Translations under genes and position numbers: made by a program | Source: Streptomyces tailanensis | Lineage (GTDB): Bacteria > Actinomycetota > Actinomycetes > Streptomycetales > Streptomycetaceae | Assembly (NCBI RefSeq): GCF_008386495.1 | Contig: NZ_VTHJ01000058.1 | Span: 1-63,341, forward strand | Reading direction: 5' to 3' | Length of the DNA stretch: 63,341 bases | Shown here: positions 1-8,658 of the stretch, piece by piece | How the letters are laid out: every line of letters begins with the position of its first letter | How positions within the stretch are numbered: the stretch's first letter is position 1 | The notes under the pieces: generated by a model | The model's database searches: none | Told to the model about the DNA's origin: nothing | Seen by the model: the letters and a program-made list of their open reading frames with translations, nothing else

Positions 1-129
1 GATCGTGCTCGGCCCTCCTTCGTCGGGCGCTGCGCGCGTTCGGCGTCTCGACACAGGCGCGCCCCTTCGGCTCACTCGCCAGCCCTGTTGCGGTGGCCCG
101 AACAGTTGCGCCCTCCTGTTATGCGTCTC

Positions 130-960
130 TCAGTCGTGCCAGGCGCCCAAGTCCTCCAGGCGGGCCTGGAGGACCTCGAACAGGCCCGGTGGGGCCGCGA
201 TGGTCAGGTCGGGTGAGAGGGGCTCTGTGGGGCGGCCACCGGTCAGGGCGCCCGCTTCCCGGGCGATGAGGTCGCCCGCCGCGTAGTCCCAGGCGTTCAG
301 GCCGCGCTCGTAGTACGCGTCCAGACGGCCCACGGCCACGTCGCACAGGTCGATCGCGGCCGAGCCGCCGCGGCGGATGTCGCGGACCTGGGGGATCAGC
401 TCGCGCAGTACGTCGGCCTGCTTGGACCGGCGCTCGGCGCGGTAGCCGAAGCCGGTGCCGACGAGGGCCAGCCCCAGTTCCGGTGCGGGGCGCACACGCG
501 CGGGGCGGTCATTGATGTACGCGCCCTCCCCGAGGACCGCCCGGTAGGTCTCGCCGCGCACCGGGGCGTGGACCACGCCGACGACCGTCTCCCCATCCAC
601 CCGGACCGCGATGGACACGGCCCAACTCGGCAGTCCGTACAGGTAGTTCACGGTGCCGTCGATGGGGTCGATCACCCACTGGACGCCGCTCGTGCCCTCG
701 ACGCTGGCGCCCTCCTCGCCGAGCACGCCGTCGTGCGGGCGGCGCTCGGCCAGCAGGCCGGTGATCAGCTTCTCGGAAGCGATGTCCATCTCGGTGACGA
801 CATCGACGGCGCTGGACTTGGTGGCGGCCACGCCGAGGTCGTCGGGCCGCCCGTCGCGCAGGAAGGCTCCCGCGCGGTAGGCGGCGTCCAGGGCGATCTC
901 CAGCAGTTCGGCCTTCAACCCGTCGGGGTGCTTCGGCTGATCGGTCACGGTGCTCCTCAT
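130..960 (-). CDS. Inositol monophosphatase family protein
   Basis: A 276-residue Mg-dependent sugar-phosphate phosphatase of the IMPase/SuhB/FBPase superfamily. The family's metal-binding motifs are all visible: GEEGAS around residue 82, DPIDGT around residue 100, and WDYAAGD near residue 220. It probably dephosphorylates inositol phosphate, which actinomycetes need for phosphatidylinositol and mycothiol, but histidinol-phosphate or another sugar phosphate cannot be excluded from sequence. I chose the ATG at 960. It overlaps the ferrochelatase stop (ATGA), so the two genes are translationally coupled. An in-frame GTG a few codons later is an alternative start. Confidence 0.9.
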   Translation of the reverse strand: MRSTVTDQPKHPDGLKAELLEIALDAAYRAGAFLRDGRPDDLGVAATKSSAVDVVTEMDIASEKLITGLLAERRPHDGVLGEEGASVEGTSGVQWVIDPIDGTVNYLYGLPSWAVSIAVRVDGETVVGVVHAPVRGETYRAVLGEGAYINDRPARVRPAPELGLALVGTGFGYRAERRSKQADVLRELIPQVRDIRRGGSAAIDLCDVAVGRLDAYYERGLNAWDYAAGDLIAREAGALTGGRPTEPLSPDLTIAAPPGLFEVLQARLEDLGAWHD

Positions 961-2087
961 GCGTACGGACTGTCGGCGCCCGCGGCGGCGGGCAGCGGGG
1001 TGCGGGCCGGGCAGCAGCCGACCGGGCACAGGTTGTGGCTCGCGCCGAGCACACCGAGGGCGCAGGGGGTGACGTCGTCCTGGCCCCGCTCGACCGCCGC
1101 GCGTTCCAGGACCAGGTCGCGGATGGCGGCGGCGAACCTCGGGTCGGCGCCCACCGTCGCCGAGCGGCGCAGCGGCAGGCCCAGCTCCTCGCCCTTGGCC
1201 ATGGCCTCGGTGTCGAGGTCGTACAGGACCTCCATGTGGTCCGAGACGAACCCGATGGGCGCCATCACGACGGCCGGGGCCCCGGCCTCGTGCAGCTCCT
1301 CCAGGTGGTCGCAGATGTCCGGCTCCAGCCACGGGATGTGCGGGGCGCCGGAGCGTGACTGGTAGACGAGCTGCCAGGGGTGCTCCACACCGGTCCGCTC
1401 GCGCACGGCGTCGGCGATGAGCTTCGAGACGTCCAGGTGCTCCGCGACGTACGCGCCGCCGTCCCCGTGGTCCTCGACCGGGCCGGAGGTGTCCGCCGAG
1501 GCGTTGGGGATCGAGTGCGTGCAGAAGGCGATGTGCGCGCCGTCCCGGACGTCCTCGGGGAGGTCCGCGAGGGACTCCACGACGCCGTCGATCACGGGTT
1601 CGAGGAAGCCCGGGTGGTTGAAGTAGTGCCGGATCTTGTCGACCCTCGGCAGCTCCAGGCCCTCGCTCTCCAGGACGGCGAGCGAGTCGGCGAGGTTCTC
1701 GCGGTACTGGCGGCAGCCCGAGTACGAGGCGTACGCGCTGGTGGCGAGGACCAGGATGCGGCGGCGGCCGTCGGCGACCATCTCGCGCAGGGTGTCGGTC
1801 AGATAGGGCGCCCAGTTGCGGTTGCCCCAGTAGATCGGCAGGTCCAGGCCGTGCTCGGCGAAGTCCTTGCGCAGGGCGTCGAGGAGGGCGCGGTTCTGGT
1901 CGTTGATGGGGCTGACCCCGCCGAACAGGAAGTAGTGCTGCCCGACTTCCTTGAGGCGTTCCTTGGGGATGCCGCGCCCCCGCGTCACGTTCTCCAGGAA
2001 CGGGACCACGTCGGCCGGGCCCTCCGGGCCGCCGAACGAGAGCAGGAGCAGGGCGTCGTAGGGGGTGGCGTCGTGCGCGTGTGGCAT
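957..2087 (-). CDS. hemH: Ferrochelatase (coproporphyrin type)
   Basis: A 376-residue enzyme that inserts ferrous iron into a porphyrin. In actinobacteria the family acts on coproporphyrin III and is also called cpfC. The N-terminus carries the typical LLLSFGGPEG strand, and the central FCTHSIP motif contains the catalytic His. Cysteines in a YSGC segment and a C-terminal CPVGCC cluster fit the [2Fe-2S] ligands known from actinobacterial ferrochelatases. The start is the ATG at 2087, where similarity begins. An upstream extension in the same frame has no family similarity. The gene is coupled to the downstream IMPase. An iron-box-like sequence lies about 55 bp upstream (see 2142-2160). Confidence 0.93.
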   Translation of the reverse strand: MPHAHDATPYDALLLLSFGGPEGPADVVPFLENVTRGRGIPKERLKEVGQHYFLFGGVSPINDQNRALLDALRKDFAEHGLDLPIYWGNRNWAPYLTDTLREMVADGRRRILVLATSAYASYSGCRQYRENLADSLAVLESEGLELPRVDKIRHYFNHPGFLEPVIDGVVESLADLPEDVRDGAHIAFCTHSIPNASADTSGPVEDHGDGGAYVAEHLDVSKLIADAVRERTGVEHPWQLVYQSRSGAPHIPWLEPDICDHLEELHEAGAPAVVMAPIGFVSDHMEVLYDLDTEAMAKGEELGLPLRRSATVGADPRFAAAIRDLVLERAAVERGQDDVTPCALGVLGASHNLCPVGCCPARTPLPAAAGADSPYA

Positions 2088-2141
2088 GACTCCGATCCTG
2101 CCACCCGGCACCGACAGCCGGGATCCCGGCCCTTGCGGGGG

Positions 2142-2160
2142 ATGGCTTAGGGTTACCTCA
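2142..2160 (-). promoter_or_regulatory. Candidate iron-regulator (DmdR/IdeR) box
   Basis: Read on the minus strand, this 19-mer matches 14 of 19 positions of the actinobacterial iron-box consensus TWAGGTWAGSCTWACCTWA. It lies between divergent hemH and the MFS gene. The mismatches fall mainly in the right half, so it may be weak or coincidental. Confidence 0.35.
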
Positions 2161-2236
2161 CTCGTAAGCTGTATCGACCGCATTCGCGCCTTACGAGGAA
2201 CTCGTTCCTCCGTTTCCCGGACCGACCGGAGCCCCC

Positions 2237-3478
2237 GTGCCCAGCCCCTATACCGCCCTGTTCGCCACCCCAGGCACCAAGGGCTTCACCGCCGCGGGTC
2301 TCCTCGGCCGTATGCCGCTGTCGATGATGGGCATCGGCGTGGTCACGATGATCTCCCAGATCACCGGGCGGTACGGCCTGGCCGGCGCCCTGTCCGCGAC
2401 CATCGCGCTGGCCGCCGCCGCGCTCGGCCCGCAGATCTCGCGCCTGGTGGACCAGTACGGGCAGCGGCGGGTGCTGCGCCCGGCGACGCTCTTCGCGCTG
2501 GCCGCGGCCGCCGGGCTGCTGTTCGCCGCGCACTACGGTTGGCCGGACTGGGTGCTGTACGTCTGCTCGGCCGGCATCGGCTGCGTACCGAGCCTCGGGG
2601 CGATGACCCGGGCTCGCTGGGCGGCGCTGTACCGGGGCACCCCGCAACTGCACACGGCGTACTCCTTCGAGTCCGTGGTGGACGAGGTCTGCTTCATCTT
2701 CGGGCCGATCATCTCCATCGGACTGTCGACGGCCTGGTTCCCGGAGGCCGGCCCGCTGCTCGCCGCCTGCTTCCTCGCGGCCGGTGTCTTCTGGCTGACC
2801 GCCCAGCACGCCACCGAGCCGGAGCCGCACCCGCGCAAGCGCCACGAAAAGAGCCGTTCGGCGATGCGCTCGCCCGGGCTCCAGGTCCTGGTGGCGACCT
2901 TCGTGGCGACCGGAGTGACCTTCGGTGCCGTCGACGTGGTCACCGTGGCCTTCGCCGAGGAGCAGGGCCACAAGGCCGCCGCGAGCGTCGTCCTGGCCCT
3001 CTACGCGGCCGGTTCGTGCCTCGCGGGCATCGTCTTCGGGCTGATGCGCTTCACGGGGGCACCCGAGCTTCGCTGGCTGCTGGGCGTATGTGGCATGGCC
3101 ATGAGTATGATCCCCCTCCTACTGGTCGGAAACTTGCCGTTTCTGGCCGTGGCGCTCTTCGTCGCGGGCCTGTCCATCGCACCCACGATGATCACGACGA
3201 TGGCCTTGGTCGAAGAGCACGTACCACGCGCGCAAGTGACCGAGGGCATGACCTGGGTGAGCACCGGGCTCGCGGTCGGGTTCGCGCTCGGCTCCTCCGT
3301 GTCCGGCTGGGTGATCGACGCAGCCGGGGCGGACGCCGGGTACGGGGTTCCGGCGGTGTCCGGAGCCGTCGCGGTCGCGGTCGGTTTCCTCGGGTACCGC
3401 CGGCTGCGCAGGCCGGCACCGGAGCGGGGAGGGCCCCTTGAGCACCACAGTGATCGGGAAGAGCGGCACGTGGCGTAA
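2237..3478 (+). CDS. MFS transporter
   Basis: A 413-residue membrane protein with about 12 hydrophobic segments and the cytoplasmic loop pattern of the major facilitator superfamily. Small, Ala/Gly-rich helices fit a drug- or metabolite-efflux member, but the substrate cannot be told. The start is the GTG at 2237, downstream of a 150-bp region shared with divergent hemH. The last 41 nt overlap the following oxidase gene in another frame, so the two are probably co-transcribed and coupled. The C-terminus (EHHSDREERHVA) is hydrophilic and ends inside that overlap. Confidence 0.88.
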   Translation: MPSPYTALFATPGTKGFTAAGLLGRMPLSMMGIGVVTMISQITGRYGLAGALSATIALAAAALGPQISRLVDQYGQRRVLRPATLFALAAAAGLLFAAHYGWPDWVLYVCSAGIGCVPSLGAMTRARWAALYRGTPQLHTAYSFESVVDEVCFIFGPIISIGLSTAWFPEAGPLLAACFLAAGVFWLTAQHATEPEPHPRKRHEKSRSAMRSPGLQVLVATFVATGVTFGAVDVVTVAFAEEQGHKAAASVVLALYAAGSCLAGIVFGLMRFTGAPELRWLLGVCGMAMSMIPLLLVGNLPFLAVALFVAGLSIAPTMITTMALVEEHVPRAQVTEGMTWVSTGLAVGFALGSSVSGWVIDAAGADAGYGVPAVSGAVAVAVGFLGYRRLRRPAPERGGPLEHHSDREERHVA

Positions 3479-4757
3479 CTGGGCGGGGAACGTCACCGCC
3501 CGGCCCGTACGGGAGGTCACTCCCGCCACCGTCGAGGAACTCGCCGCGGCCGTACGGAAGGCCGCCGAGGACGACCTCCGGGTGAAGGCCGTCGGTACGG
3601 GACACTCCTTCACGGCCGCCGCCGCGACCGACGGCGTACTGATCCGCCCTCAACTGCTGGCGGGCATACGCAAGATCGACCGTGACGCCATGACCGTCAC
3701 GGTGGGTGCGGGCACTCCGCTCAAGAGGCTCAACCTGGCGCTCGCGCGTGAGGGGCTGTCCCTCACCAACATGGGCGACATCATGGAGCAGACGGTCTCC
3801 GGCGCCACCAGCACCGGCACCCACGGCACCGGCCGCGACTCGGCCTCGATCGCCGCCCAGATCAAGGGACTTGAGCTGGTCACCGCCGACGGTTCGGTGC
3901 TCACGTGTTCCGAGACCGAGAACCCCGAGGTCTTCGCGGCCGCCCGGGTCGGCATCGGCGCCCTGGGCATCGTCACGGCGATCACCTTCGCCGTGGAGCC
4001 GATCTTCCTGCTCACGGCGCGCGAGGAGCCGATGCCGTTCGAGAGGGTGCTGGCCGAGTTCGACGAACTCCACGCCGAGAACGAGCACTTCGAGTTCTAC
4101 TGGTTCCCGCACACCGGCAACACCAACACCAAGCGCAACAACCGCAGCGCGGGCCCCGAGAAGCCCGTACCCCAGCTGAACAGCTGGTTCGAGGACGAGT
4201 TCCTCTCCAACGGCGTCTTCCAGGTGGCCAACTGGGTCGGTCAGGCGGTCCCCGCCACCATCCCCACGATCGCGCAGATCTCCAGCCGCGCCCTGTCCGC
4301 GCGGACGTACACCGACATCCCCTACAAGGTCTTCACGTCTCCGCGCCGAGTGCGCTTCGTGGAGATGGAGTTCGCCGTTCCGCGCGAGGCCGTGGTGGAC
4401 ACGCTGCGTGAACTCAAGGCGATGGTCGACCGTTCGAACCTGCGCGTCAGCTTCCCGGTGGAGGTCCGCACCGCCCCGGCCGACGACATCACCCTGTCCA
4501 CGGCATCCGGCCGCGAGACCGCGTACGTCGCCGTCCACATGTTCAAGGGGACGCCCTATCAGGCGTACTTCACGGCCGCCGAGCGGATCTTCACCGCGCA
4601 CGAGGGACGGCCGCACTGGGGCAAGGTGCACACGCGCGACACGGACTACTTCTCCAAGGTCTATCCGCGCTTCGGTGAGTTCACCGCCCTGCGTGACCGG
4701 CTCGATCCCGAACGCCGGTTCCAGAACGACTACTTGCGCCGCGTGCTCGGAGCGTAG
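3438..4757 (+). CDS. FAD-dependent aldonolactone/alditol oxidase family protein
   Basis: A 439-residue flavoprotein of the vanillyl-alcohol-oxidase superfamily, similar in layout to L-gulono-1,4-lactone and D-arabinono-1,4-lactone oxidases. An N-terminal FAD-binding domain (about residues 15-190) contains VGTGHSF. His56 of that motif is the position that carries covalent flavin in many members. The segment GATSTGTHGTG is the second FAD-contact region. The C-terminal ALO domain ends with an HWGKVH motif, which is characteristic of the sugar-lactone oxidases. The start is the TTG at 3438, preceded by a GGGGAGGG ribosome-binding site inside the MFS gene. The actual substrate (sugar, polyol or lactone) is unknown. 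Confidence 0.88.
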   Translation: MSTTVIGKSGTWRNWAGNVTARPVREVTPATVEELAAAVRKAAEDDLRVKAVGTGHSFTAAAATDGVLIRPQLLAGIRKIDRDAMTVTVGAGTPLKRLNLALAREGLSLTNMGDIMEQTVSGATSTGTHGTGRDSASIAAQIKGLELVTADGSVLTCSETENPEVFAAARVGIGALGIVTAITFAVEPIFLLTAREEPMPFERVLAEFDELHAENEHFEFYWFPHTGNTNTKRNNRSAGPEKPVPQLNSWFEDEFLSNGVFQVANWVGQAVPATIPTIAQISSRALSARTYTDIPYKVFTSPRRVRFVEMEFAVPREAVVDTLRELKAMVDRSNLRVSFPVEVRTAPADDITLSTASGRETAYVAVHMFKGTPYQAYFTAAERIFTAHEGRPHWGKVHTRDTDYFSKVYPRFGEFTALRDRLDPERRFQNDYLRRVLGA

Positions 4758-5159
4758 CCGGACGGGAAGTTCTGGTGATCGCGTGAAGCGCGCCCCCACC
4801 GGCGGTCACGAAAAGGACTGTTCCGGCGGCCGATTGACGTCCTCCATGAGAAGTTGAGCTGCGTGCCGATCCACGCAAGTGGCCCGAATGGAGTACTGTT
4901 GCGAGCCCTGGGTCCGGACTCCCGCCAGGGCGTCCGGGGCCATCGAGGACCGCCGGGAGGGGGATCGTTGCACAGGGTGATGAAGTTCGTCACTTAGCGT
5001 TGCGAATAGGTAACCGTGCCATAACGGCGGCCTCGGGCTCACGCCCGACACGCCGGGCAACTCGGCAAGGTTGTGGCAGGCTGCACCCGGGCAGGCCACA
5101 CTCGACTAGCGGAAGCAGCGACGCACGTGACGTCGGCAGGCACCACCCGGGAGGTCCCC
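4758..5159 (+). other. Intergenic region upstream of sepH
   Basis: About 400 bp without a convincing gene. It must hold the 3' end of the oxidase transcript and the sepH promoter. The stretch 4990-5040 is relatively AT-rich for this genome, but I see no clear TTGAC/TANNNT pair or strong terminator hairpin. Confidence 0.5.
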
Positions 5160-6188
5160 ATGCCCGAACTGCGTGTCGTGGCCGTCTCAAATGACGGCAC
5201 ACGGCTGGTGCTGAAGGCTGCCGATTCCACGGAGTACACGCTTCCGATCGACGAGCGACTGCGTGCCGCCGTACGCGGCGACCGCCCGCGCCTCGGCCAG
5301 ATCGAGATCGAGGTCGAGAGCCATCTCCGCCCCCGTGACATCCAGGCGCGTATACGCGCGGGTGCCACGGCCGAGGAGGTTGCGCAGCTCGCCGGCATCC
5401 CCGTCGACCGGGTCCGCCGGTTCGAGGGCCCCGTGCTGGCCGAGCGCGCCTTCATGGCCGAGCGGGCCCGCAAAACCCCGGTCCGCCGCCCCGGTGAGAA
5501 TGCCGCCGGGCCCCAGCTCGGAGAGGCCGTCCAGGAACGGTTGTTGATCCGGGGCGCCGAGAAGGACACCGTGCAGTGGGACTCGTGGCGCCGCGACGAC
5601 GGCACCTGGGAGGTTCTGCTGGTCTACCGGGTCGCGGGCGAACCGCACTCGGCGAGCTGGACGTACGACCCGCCCCGGCGACTCGTCCAGGCCGTCGACG
5701 ACGAGGCGCGCTCGCTGATCGGGGAGTCCGACGATCTCGGCGCGCCCGAACCGAGCTTCCCGTTCGTGCCGAGGATCGCGCGGCTGCCCCGTGACCGCCC
5801 CCTGGACCGCCAGGCGGAACGTCCCGTCCTGCCCGCCGCGCCCGACGCCGACGAGGAGAGCGTGAGCGAACGCGACTCGCTCACCAGCATCCTGGAGGCC
5901 GTACCCAGCTACCGGGGCGACCTGGTCGTGCCCGAACTGCCCTCCGCGGAGCCGCAGGAGGAGCCCGTCGAGGAGGTCCCGGAGGAAGAGCCCGCGGCCC
6001 CCGCGGCCTCGGCCGGTTCCGCCTACGCGGACGTCCTCATGCCGCGGTCGGTCAACGGCCACCGCGACCGGCTCATCGGCTCCACCGACCGGCAGGCCGA
6101 GGCCGACGGCGTCCGGCCGGGCCGTCGCGCGGCGGTGCCGAGCTGGGACGAGATCGTGTTCGGTACGCGACGCAAGAAACAGGAGTAG
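5160..6188 (+). CDS. sepH: Cell division protein SepH
   Basis: A 342-residue actinobacterial protein (formerly DUF3071). In Streptomyces SepH binds FtsZ and stimulates its assembly during sporulation septation. The conserved N-terminal domain begins MPELRVVAVSNDGTRLVLK. It contains a helix-turn-helix-like segment (GATAEEVAQLAGIPVDRVRRFEG, roughly residues 66-88) that is part of the FtsZ-interacting core. A long acidic, Pro/Glu-rich, probably disordered region follows residue 240. The protein ends in a basic tail (GTRRKKQE). The start is the ATG at 5160. The longer in-frame reading from 5073 lacks family similarity. It is a single gene, followed by a bidirectional terminator. Confidence 0.93.
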   Translation: MPELRVVAVSNDGTRLVLKAADSTEYTLPIDERLRAAVRGDRPRLGQIEIEVESHLRPRDIQARIRAGATAEEVAQLAGIPVDRVRRFEGPVLAERAFMAERARKTPVRRPGENAAGPQLGEAVQERLLIRGAEKDTVQWDSWRRDDGTWEVLLVYRVAGEPHSASWTYDPPRRLVQAVDDEARSLIGESDDLGAPEPSFPFVPRIARLPRDRPLDRQAERPVLPAAPDADEESVSERDSLTSILEAVPSYRGDLVVPELPSAEPQEEPVEEVPEEEPAAPAASAGSAYADVLMPRSVNGHRDRLIGSTDRQAEADGVRPGRRAAVPSWDEIVFGTRRKKQE

Positions 6189-6266
6189 CAGGGCTGTAAA
6201 ACACGCGCGGTGCCGAAGATTCGCGCAGGTCAGTTCGTACAGGATCGGTTATTCATCTATACGCAT

Positions 6267-6305
6267 GTGGGGCCCGCTTCGTTCAGACGCGGGCGCGGGC
6301 CCCAC
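6267..6305. terminator. Bidirectional hairpin terminator
   Basis: Perfect 11-bp stem (GTGGGGCCCGC at 6267-6277 with its complement at 6295-6305) in the gap between the convergent sepH and sulfurtransferase genes. There is no long T-run, as is usual in Streptomyces. Confidence 0.75.
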
Positions 6306-6325
6306 GGCGTGCCGTCAGCAGGCCG

Positions 6326-7162
6326 TCACCGGGGATCGGGCCCCGTGGCCACCGGGCGGCTGCCGTCCCGGGACCACTCCGACCACGAGCCGACGTAGAG
6401 GGCCGCCGGGATGCCCGCGACGGCCAGCGCGAGCACCTGGTGGGCGCCGGAGACGCCCGAGCCGCAGTAGACGCCGAACTCGGAGTCGGCGGTGGCGCCG
6501 AGTGCCTTGAAACGGTCGGCGAGTTCGGTGGCGGACCGGAACAGACCGGATTCGGCCACGTTTTCCGTGGTCGGTGCCGACACGGCGCCCGGGATATGGC
6601 CACCGACCGGATCGATCGGTTCCACCTCGCCGCGGTAGCGCTCAGCGGCCCGTGCGTCGAGGAGCAGCCCGGTGCGGGCCAGCGCGGCGGCGCCGTCCGC
6701 GTCGAGCAGCGGGAGGGCGCCCGGTACGGGAGCGAAGGTGCCGGGTGCGGGCTCCGGGACGTCGGCCGTCAGCGGGCCGTCCCAGGCCGCCAGTCCGCCG
6801 TCGAGCACCCGCACCGAGGGGTGTCCGGCCCAGCGGAGCAGCCACCAGGCGCGCGCGGCGGCCCAGTTGAGCCCGCCGTCGTAGACGACGACAGCCCGGT
6901 CGGCGGACACGCCGGCCGCCCTCATCGCCGTACCGAAGGCCTCCAGGTCGGGCAGCGGGTGGCGGCCGGCGGCACCGGCCGGACCGGCGAGTTCGGAATC
7001 CAGATCGACGAAGACGGCTCCCGGGATGTGCGCCTTCTCGTACTCGGGGCGCAGGTTCGGCCCGCCCAACTGCCAGCGGACGTCCAGGAGGACCGGGGGG
7101 TTTGATCCGGCCAGCTCGCTCGCCAGATCGGACGCGGAGATGATGGCGTTCATGTCCCCCAT
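6326..7162 (-). CDS. Thiosulfate/3-mercaptopyruvate sulfurtransferase
   Basis: A 278-residue protein with two rhodanese domains in tandem. The first (about 10-125) lacks the catalytic cysteine, as usual for the family. The second (about 150-275) carries CGSGVSGA with Cys233, the persulfide-forming residue. The CG-S-GV loop is closer to 3-mercaptopyruvate than to thiosulfate sulfurtransferases (the latter usually have CRKGV). It probably moves sulfane sulfur in cyanide detoxification or sulfide metabolism. An in-frame ATG at 7153 is an alternative start. Confidence 0.9.
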   Translation of the reverse strand: MGDMNAIISASDLASELAGSNPPVLLDVRWQLGGPNLRPEYEKAHIPGAVFVDLDSELAGPAGAAGRHPLPDLEAFGTAMRAAGVSADRAVVVYDGGLNWAAARAWWLLRWAGHPSVRVLDGGLAAWDGPLTADVPEPAPGTFAPVPGALPLLDADGAAALARTGLLLDARAAERYRGEVEPIDPVGGHIPGAVSAPTTENVAESGLFRSATELADRFKALGATADSEFGVYCGSGVSGAHQVLALAVAGIPAALYVGSWSEWSRDGSRPVATGPDPR

Positions 7163-7485
7163 CCTTGCGCACGGGGTGGCCGCGCCGTCCAGGTCCGGCT
7201 ACTCTGCCCGCCGGACGGTCCCGATCACAAGGCGTACGGGATCGGGCACATGCCGTACAGCCGATGTACATCGCACGGCAGCGAAGCGGACAGCGACGGG
7301 TACCGGCGTGCCGGGCATCGTCAGGTACGCACGTACTTGCGCGCCATCTCGGCGGTGCGGCGCGGACGCGCTGCACTACGGGTGGTGCGAGCATCGGCAC
7401 AGCGCGTGATCCCGCGCGGACGCGGTACACGCGTACGGAGGGGCGGACGGACACGGCGCCGTGAGGAGCCGAGGAGAGAGTGACG
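7163..7485. other. Divergent intergenic region, sulfurtransferase / VOC protein
   Basis: About 320 bp that must contain both promoters. It includes an ATGTACAT palindrome at 7264-7271 and a 7-bp dyad CCCGATC...GATCGGG (7221-7227 with 7240-7246). Neither is a recognised operator. No gene is convincing here. Confidence 0.4.
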
Positions 7486-8286
7486 ATGACCGAGGCACGG
7501 GGGTCGACCGGCCGGAACGGAGCGTATCCGCCGGGCACACCTTGCTGGGTGAGTCTGATGGTGCACGGGATGGCCGCGACCCAGGAGTTCTACGGAGCGC
7601 TGTTCGGCTGGGAGTTCCAGCCCGGCCCGCAGCAGCTCGGGCCGTACGTACGGGCGCTGCTCGACGGCCGCGAGGTGGCGGGCATCGGCCAACTCTCGCC
7701 CGACCGGCACCTCCCCATCGCCTGGACACCGTACTTCGCCTCGGACGACGTGGATCTGACGGCGGAGGCCGTACGGCACTGCGGTGGCACCGTCGGGGTC
7801 GGACCGCTGGACGCCGGCGAGGCGGGCCGCCTCGCGATCGCCTCCGACCCCGCGGGCGCCGTCTTCGGCATCTGGCAGGCGGCGGCGCACCTCGGCACCG
7901 ACATCACCGGGGTGCCCGGCACCCCGGCCTGGGACGAACTCCTCACCTACGACACCGAGAACGTCGCCAAGTTCTACGAGACCGCCTTCGGCTACGAGGA
8001 GGAGCCGGCCCCCTCCGCCGACTCCGACCACGTCACCCTCCACATCAAGGGCCGCCCCGTCGCCGGCATCCACGGCCTCGGCCCCGCCCTCCCCCGCGAC
8101 CGGGGCGCCCACTGGCTGACGTACTTCGAGACCTCCGACACCGACGAAGCGGTCAACCGCGTCATCGAACTGGGCGGCCACGCCGTCACACCACCCCACG
8201 ACACCCCCCAGGGCCGCGTGGCCACGGTGGCGGACCCGGAGGGGGCGGTGTTCGCACTGGTGCACATGGAACGCGTGGAGCGCTGA
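7486..8286 (+). CDS. VOC family protein (two glyoxalase-like domains)
   Basis: A 266-residue protein made of two vicinal-oxygen-chelate domains (about 15-130 and 140-262), each with paired beta-alpha-beta-beta-beta units. The domain repeats end in typical SDPAGAVFGIWQ and ADPEGAVFALV segments. It resembles actinobacterial proteins annotated as hydrolases or as the 27-kDa antigen Cfp30B group; the reaction is unknown. I chose the ATG at 7486 because GAGGAGAG at 7471-7478 is correctly spaced for it and too close to the GTG at 7480. It converges with the next VOC gene, 6 bp away. Confidence 0.85.
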   Translation: MTEARGSTGRNGAYPPGTPCWVSLMVHGMAATQEFYGALFGWEFQPGPQQLGPYVRALLDGREVAGIGQLSPDRHLPIAWTPYFASDDVDLTAEAVRHCGGTVGVGPLDAGEAGRLAIASDPAGAVFGIWQAAAHLGTDITGVPGTPAWDELLTYDTENVAKFYETAFGYEEEPAPSADSDHVTLHIKGRPVAGIHGLGPALPRDRGAHWLTYFETSDTDEAVNRVIELGGHAVTPPHDTPQGRVATVADPEGAVFALVHMERVER

Positions 8287-8292
8287 GCCCGG

Positions 8293-8598
8293 TCAGGGGG
8301 CCGTCACGGCTCGCTCGGCCTCGCTGCGCAGGACGCAGAATTCGTTGCCCTCGGGGTCGGCGAGGATTGCCCAGCCCGATCCGTCGGGACTCCGATGATC
8401 GGCGACGAAGGTGGCGCCGAGGCCCAACAGCCGTTCCACCTCCTGCCCACGCGAGGCCTCGGTCAGCAGCACCTGGGTCTCCTGGTCCCCGGGTATGTCC
8501 TCCGGATGCAGCGGGCTGCCGGTCACCCTGGTCCAGAACCGGGCCAGCTCGTAGGCATCCGCACAGTCGATCGCCACGTTCTGCACAGTCGAAACCAT
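8293..8598 (-). CDS. Small VOC family protein
   Basis: A single-domain vicinal-oxygen-chelate (glyoxalase-like) protein of 101 residues, beginning MVSTVQNVAIDCADAYELA and ending with the family-typical DPEGNEFCVLR. The start is the ATG at 8598, preceded by AGGAAGG at good spacing. Longer in-frame readings add only non-similar residues. The function is unknown; family members include dioxygenases, lyases and antibiotic-binding proteins. It sits between its convergent relative and thymidine kinase on the same strand. Confidence 0.85.
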   Translation of the reverse strand: MVSTVQNVAIDCADAYELARFWTRVTGSPLHPEDIPGDQETQVLLTEASRGQEVERLLGLGATFVADHRSPDGSGWAILADPEGNEFCVLRSEAERAVTAP

Positions 8599-8658
8599 GG
8601 CGCGAGCCTTCCTGACTTCCGCCGTGGCCGCCACCGAGTTGCGCTGCGCGCCTCCGCT

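Noticed and set aside
1..129. Coding sequence at the left edge
   Set aside because: The short frame there runs antisense into the IMPase gene and has no similarity. The 129 bases look like intergenic sequence.
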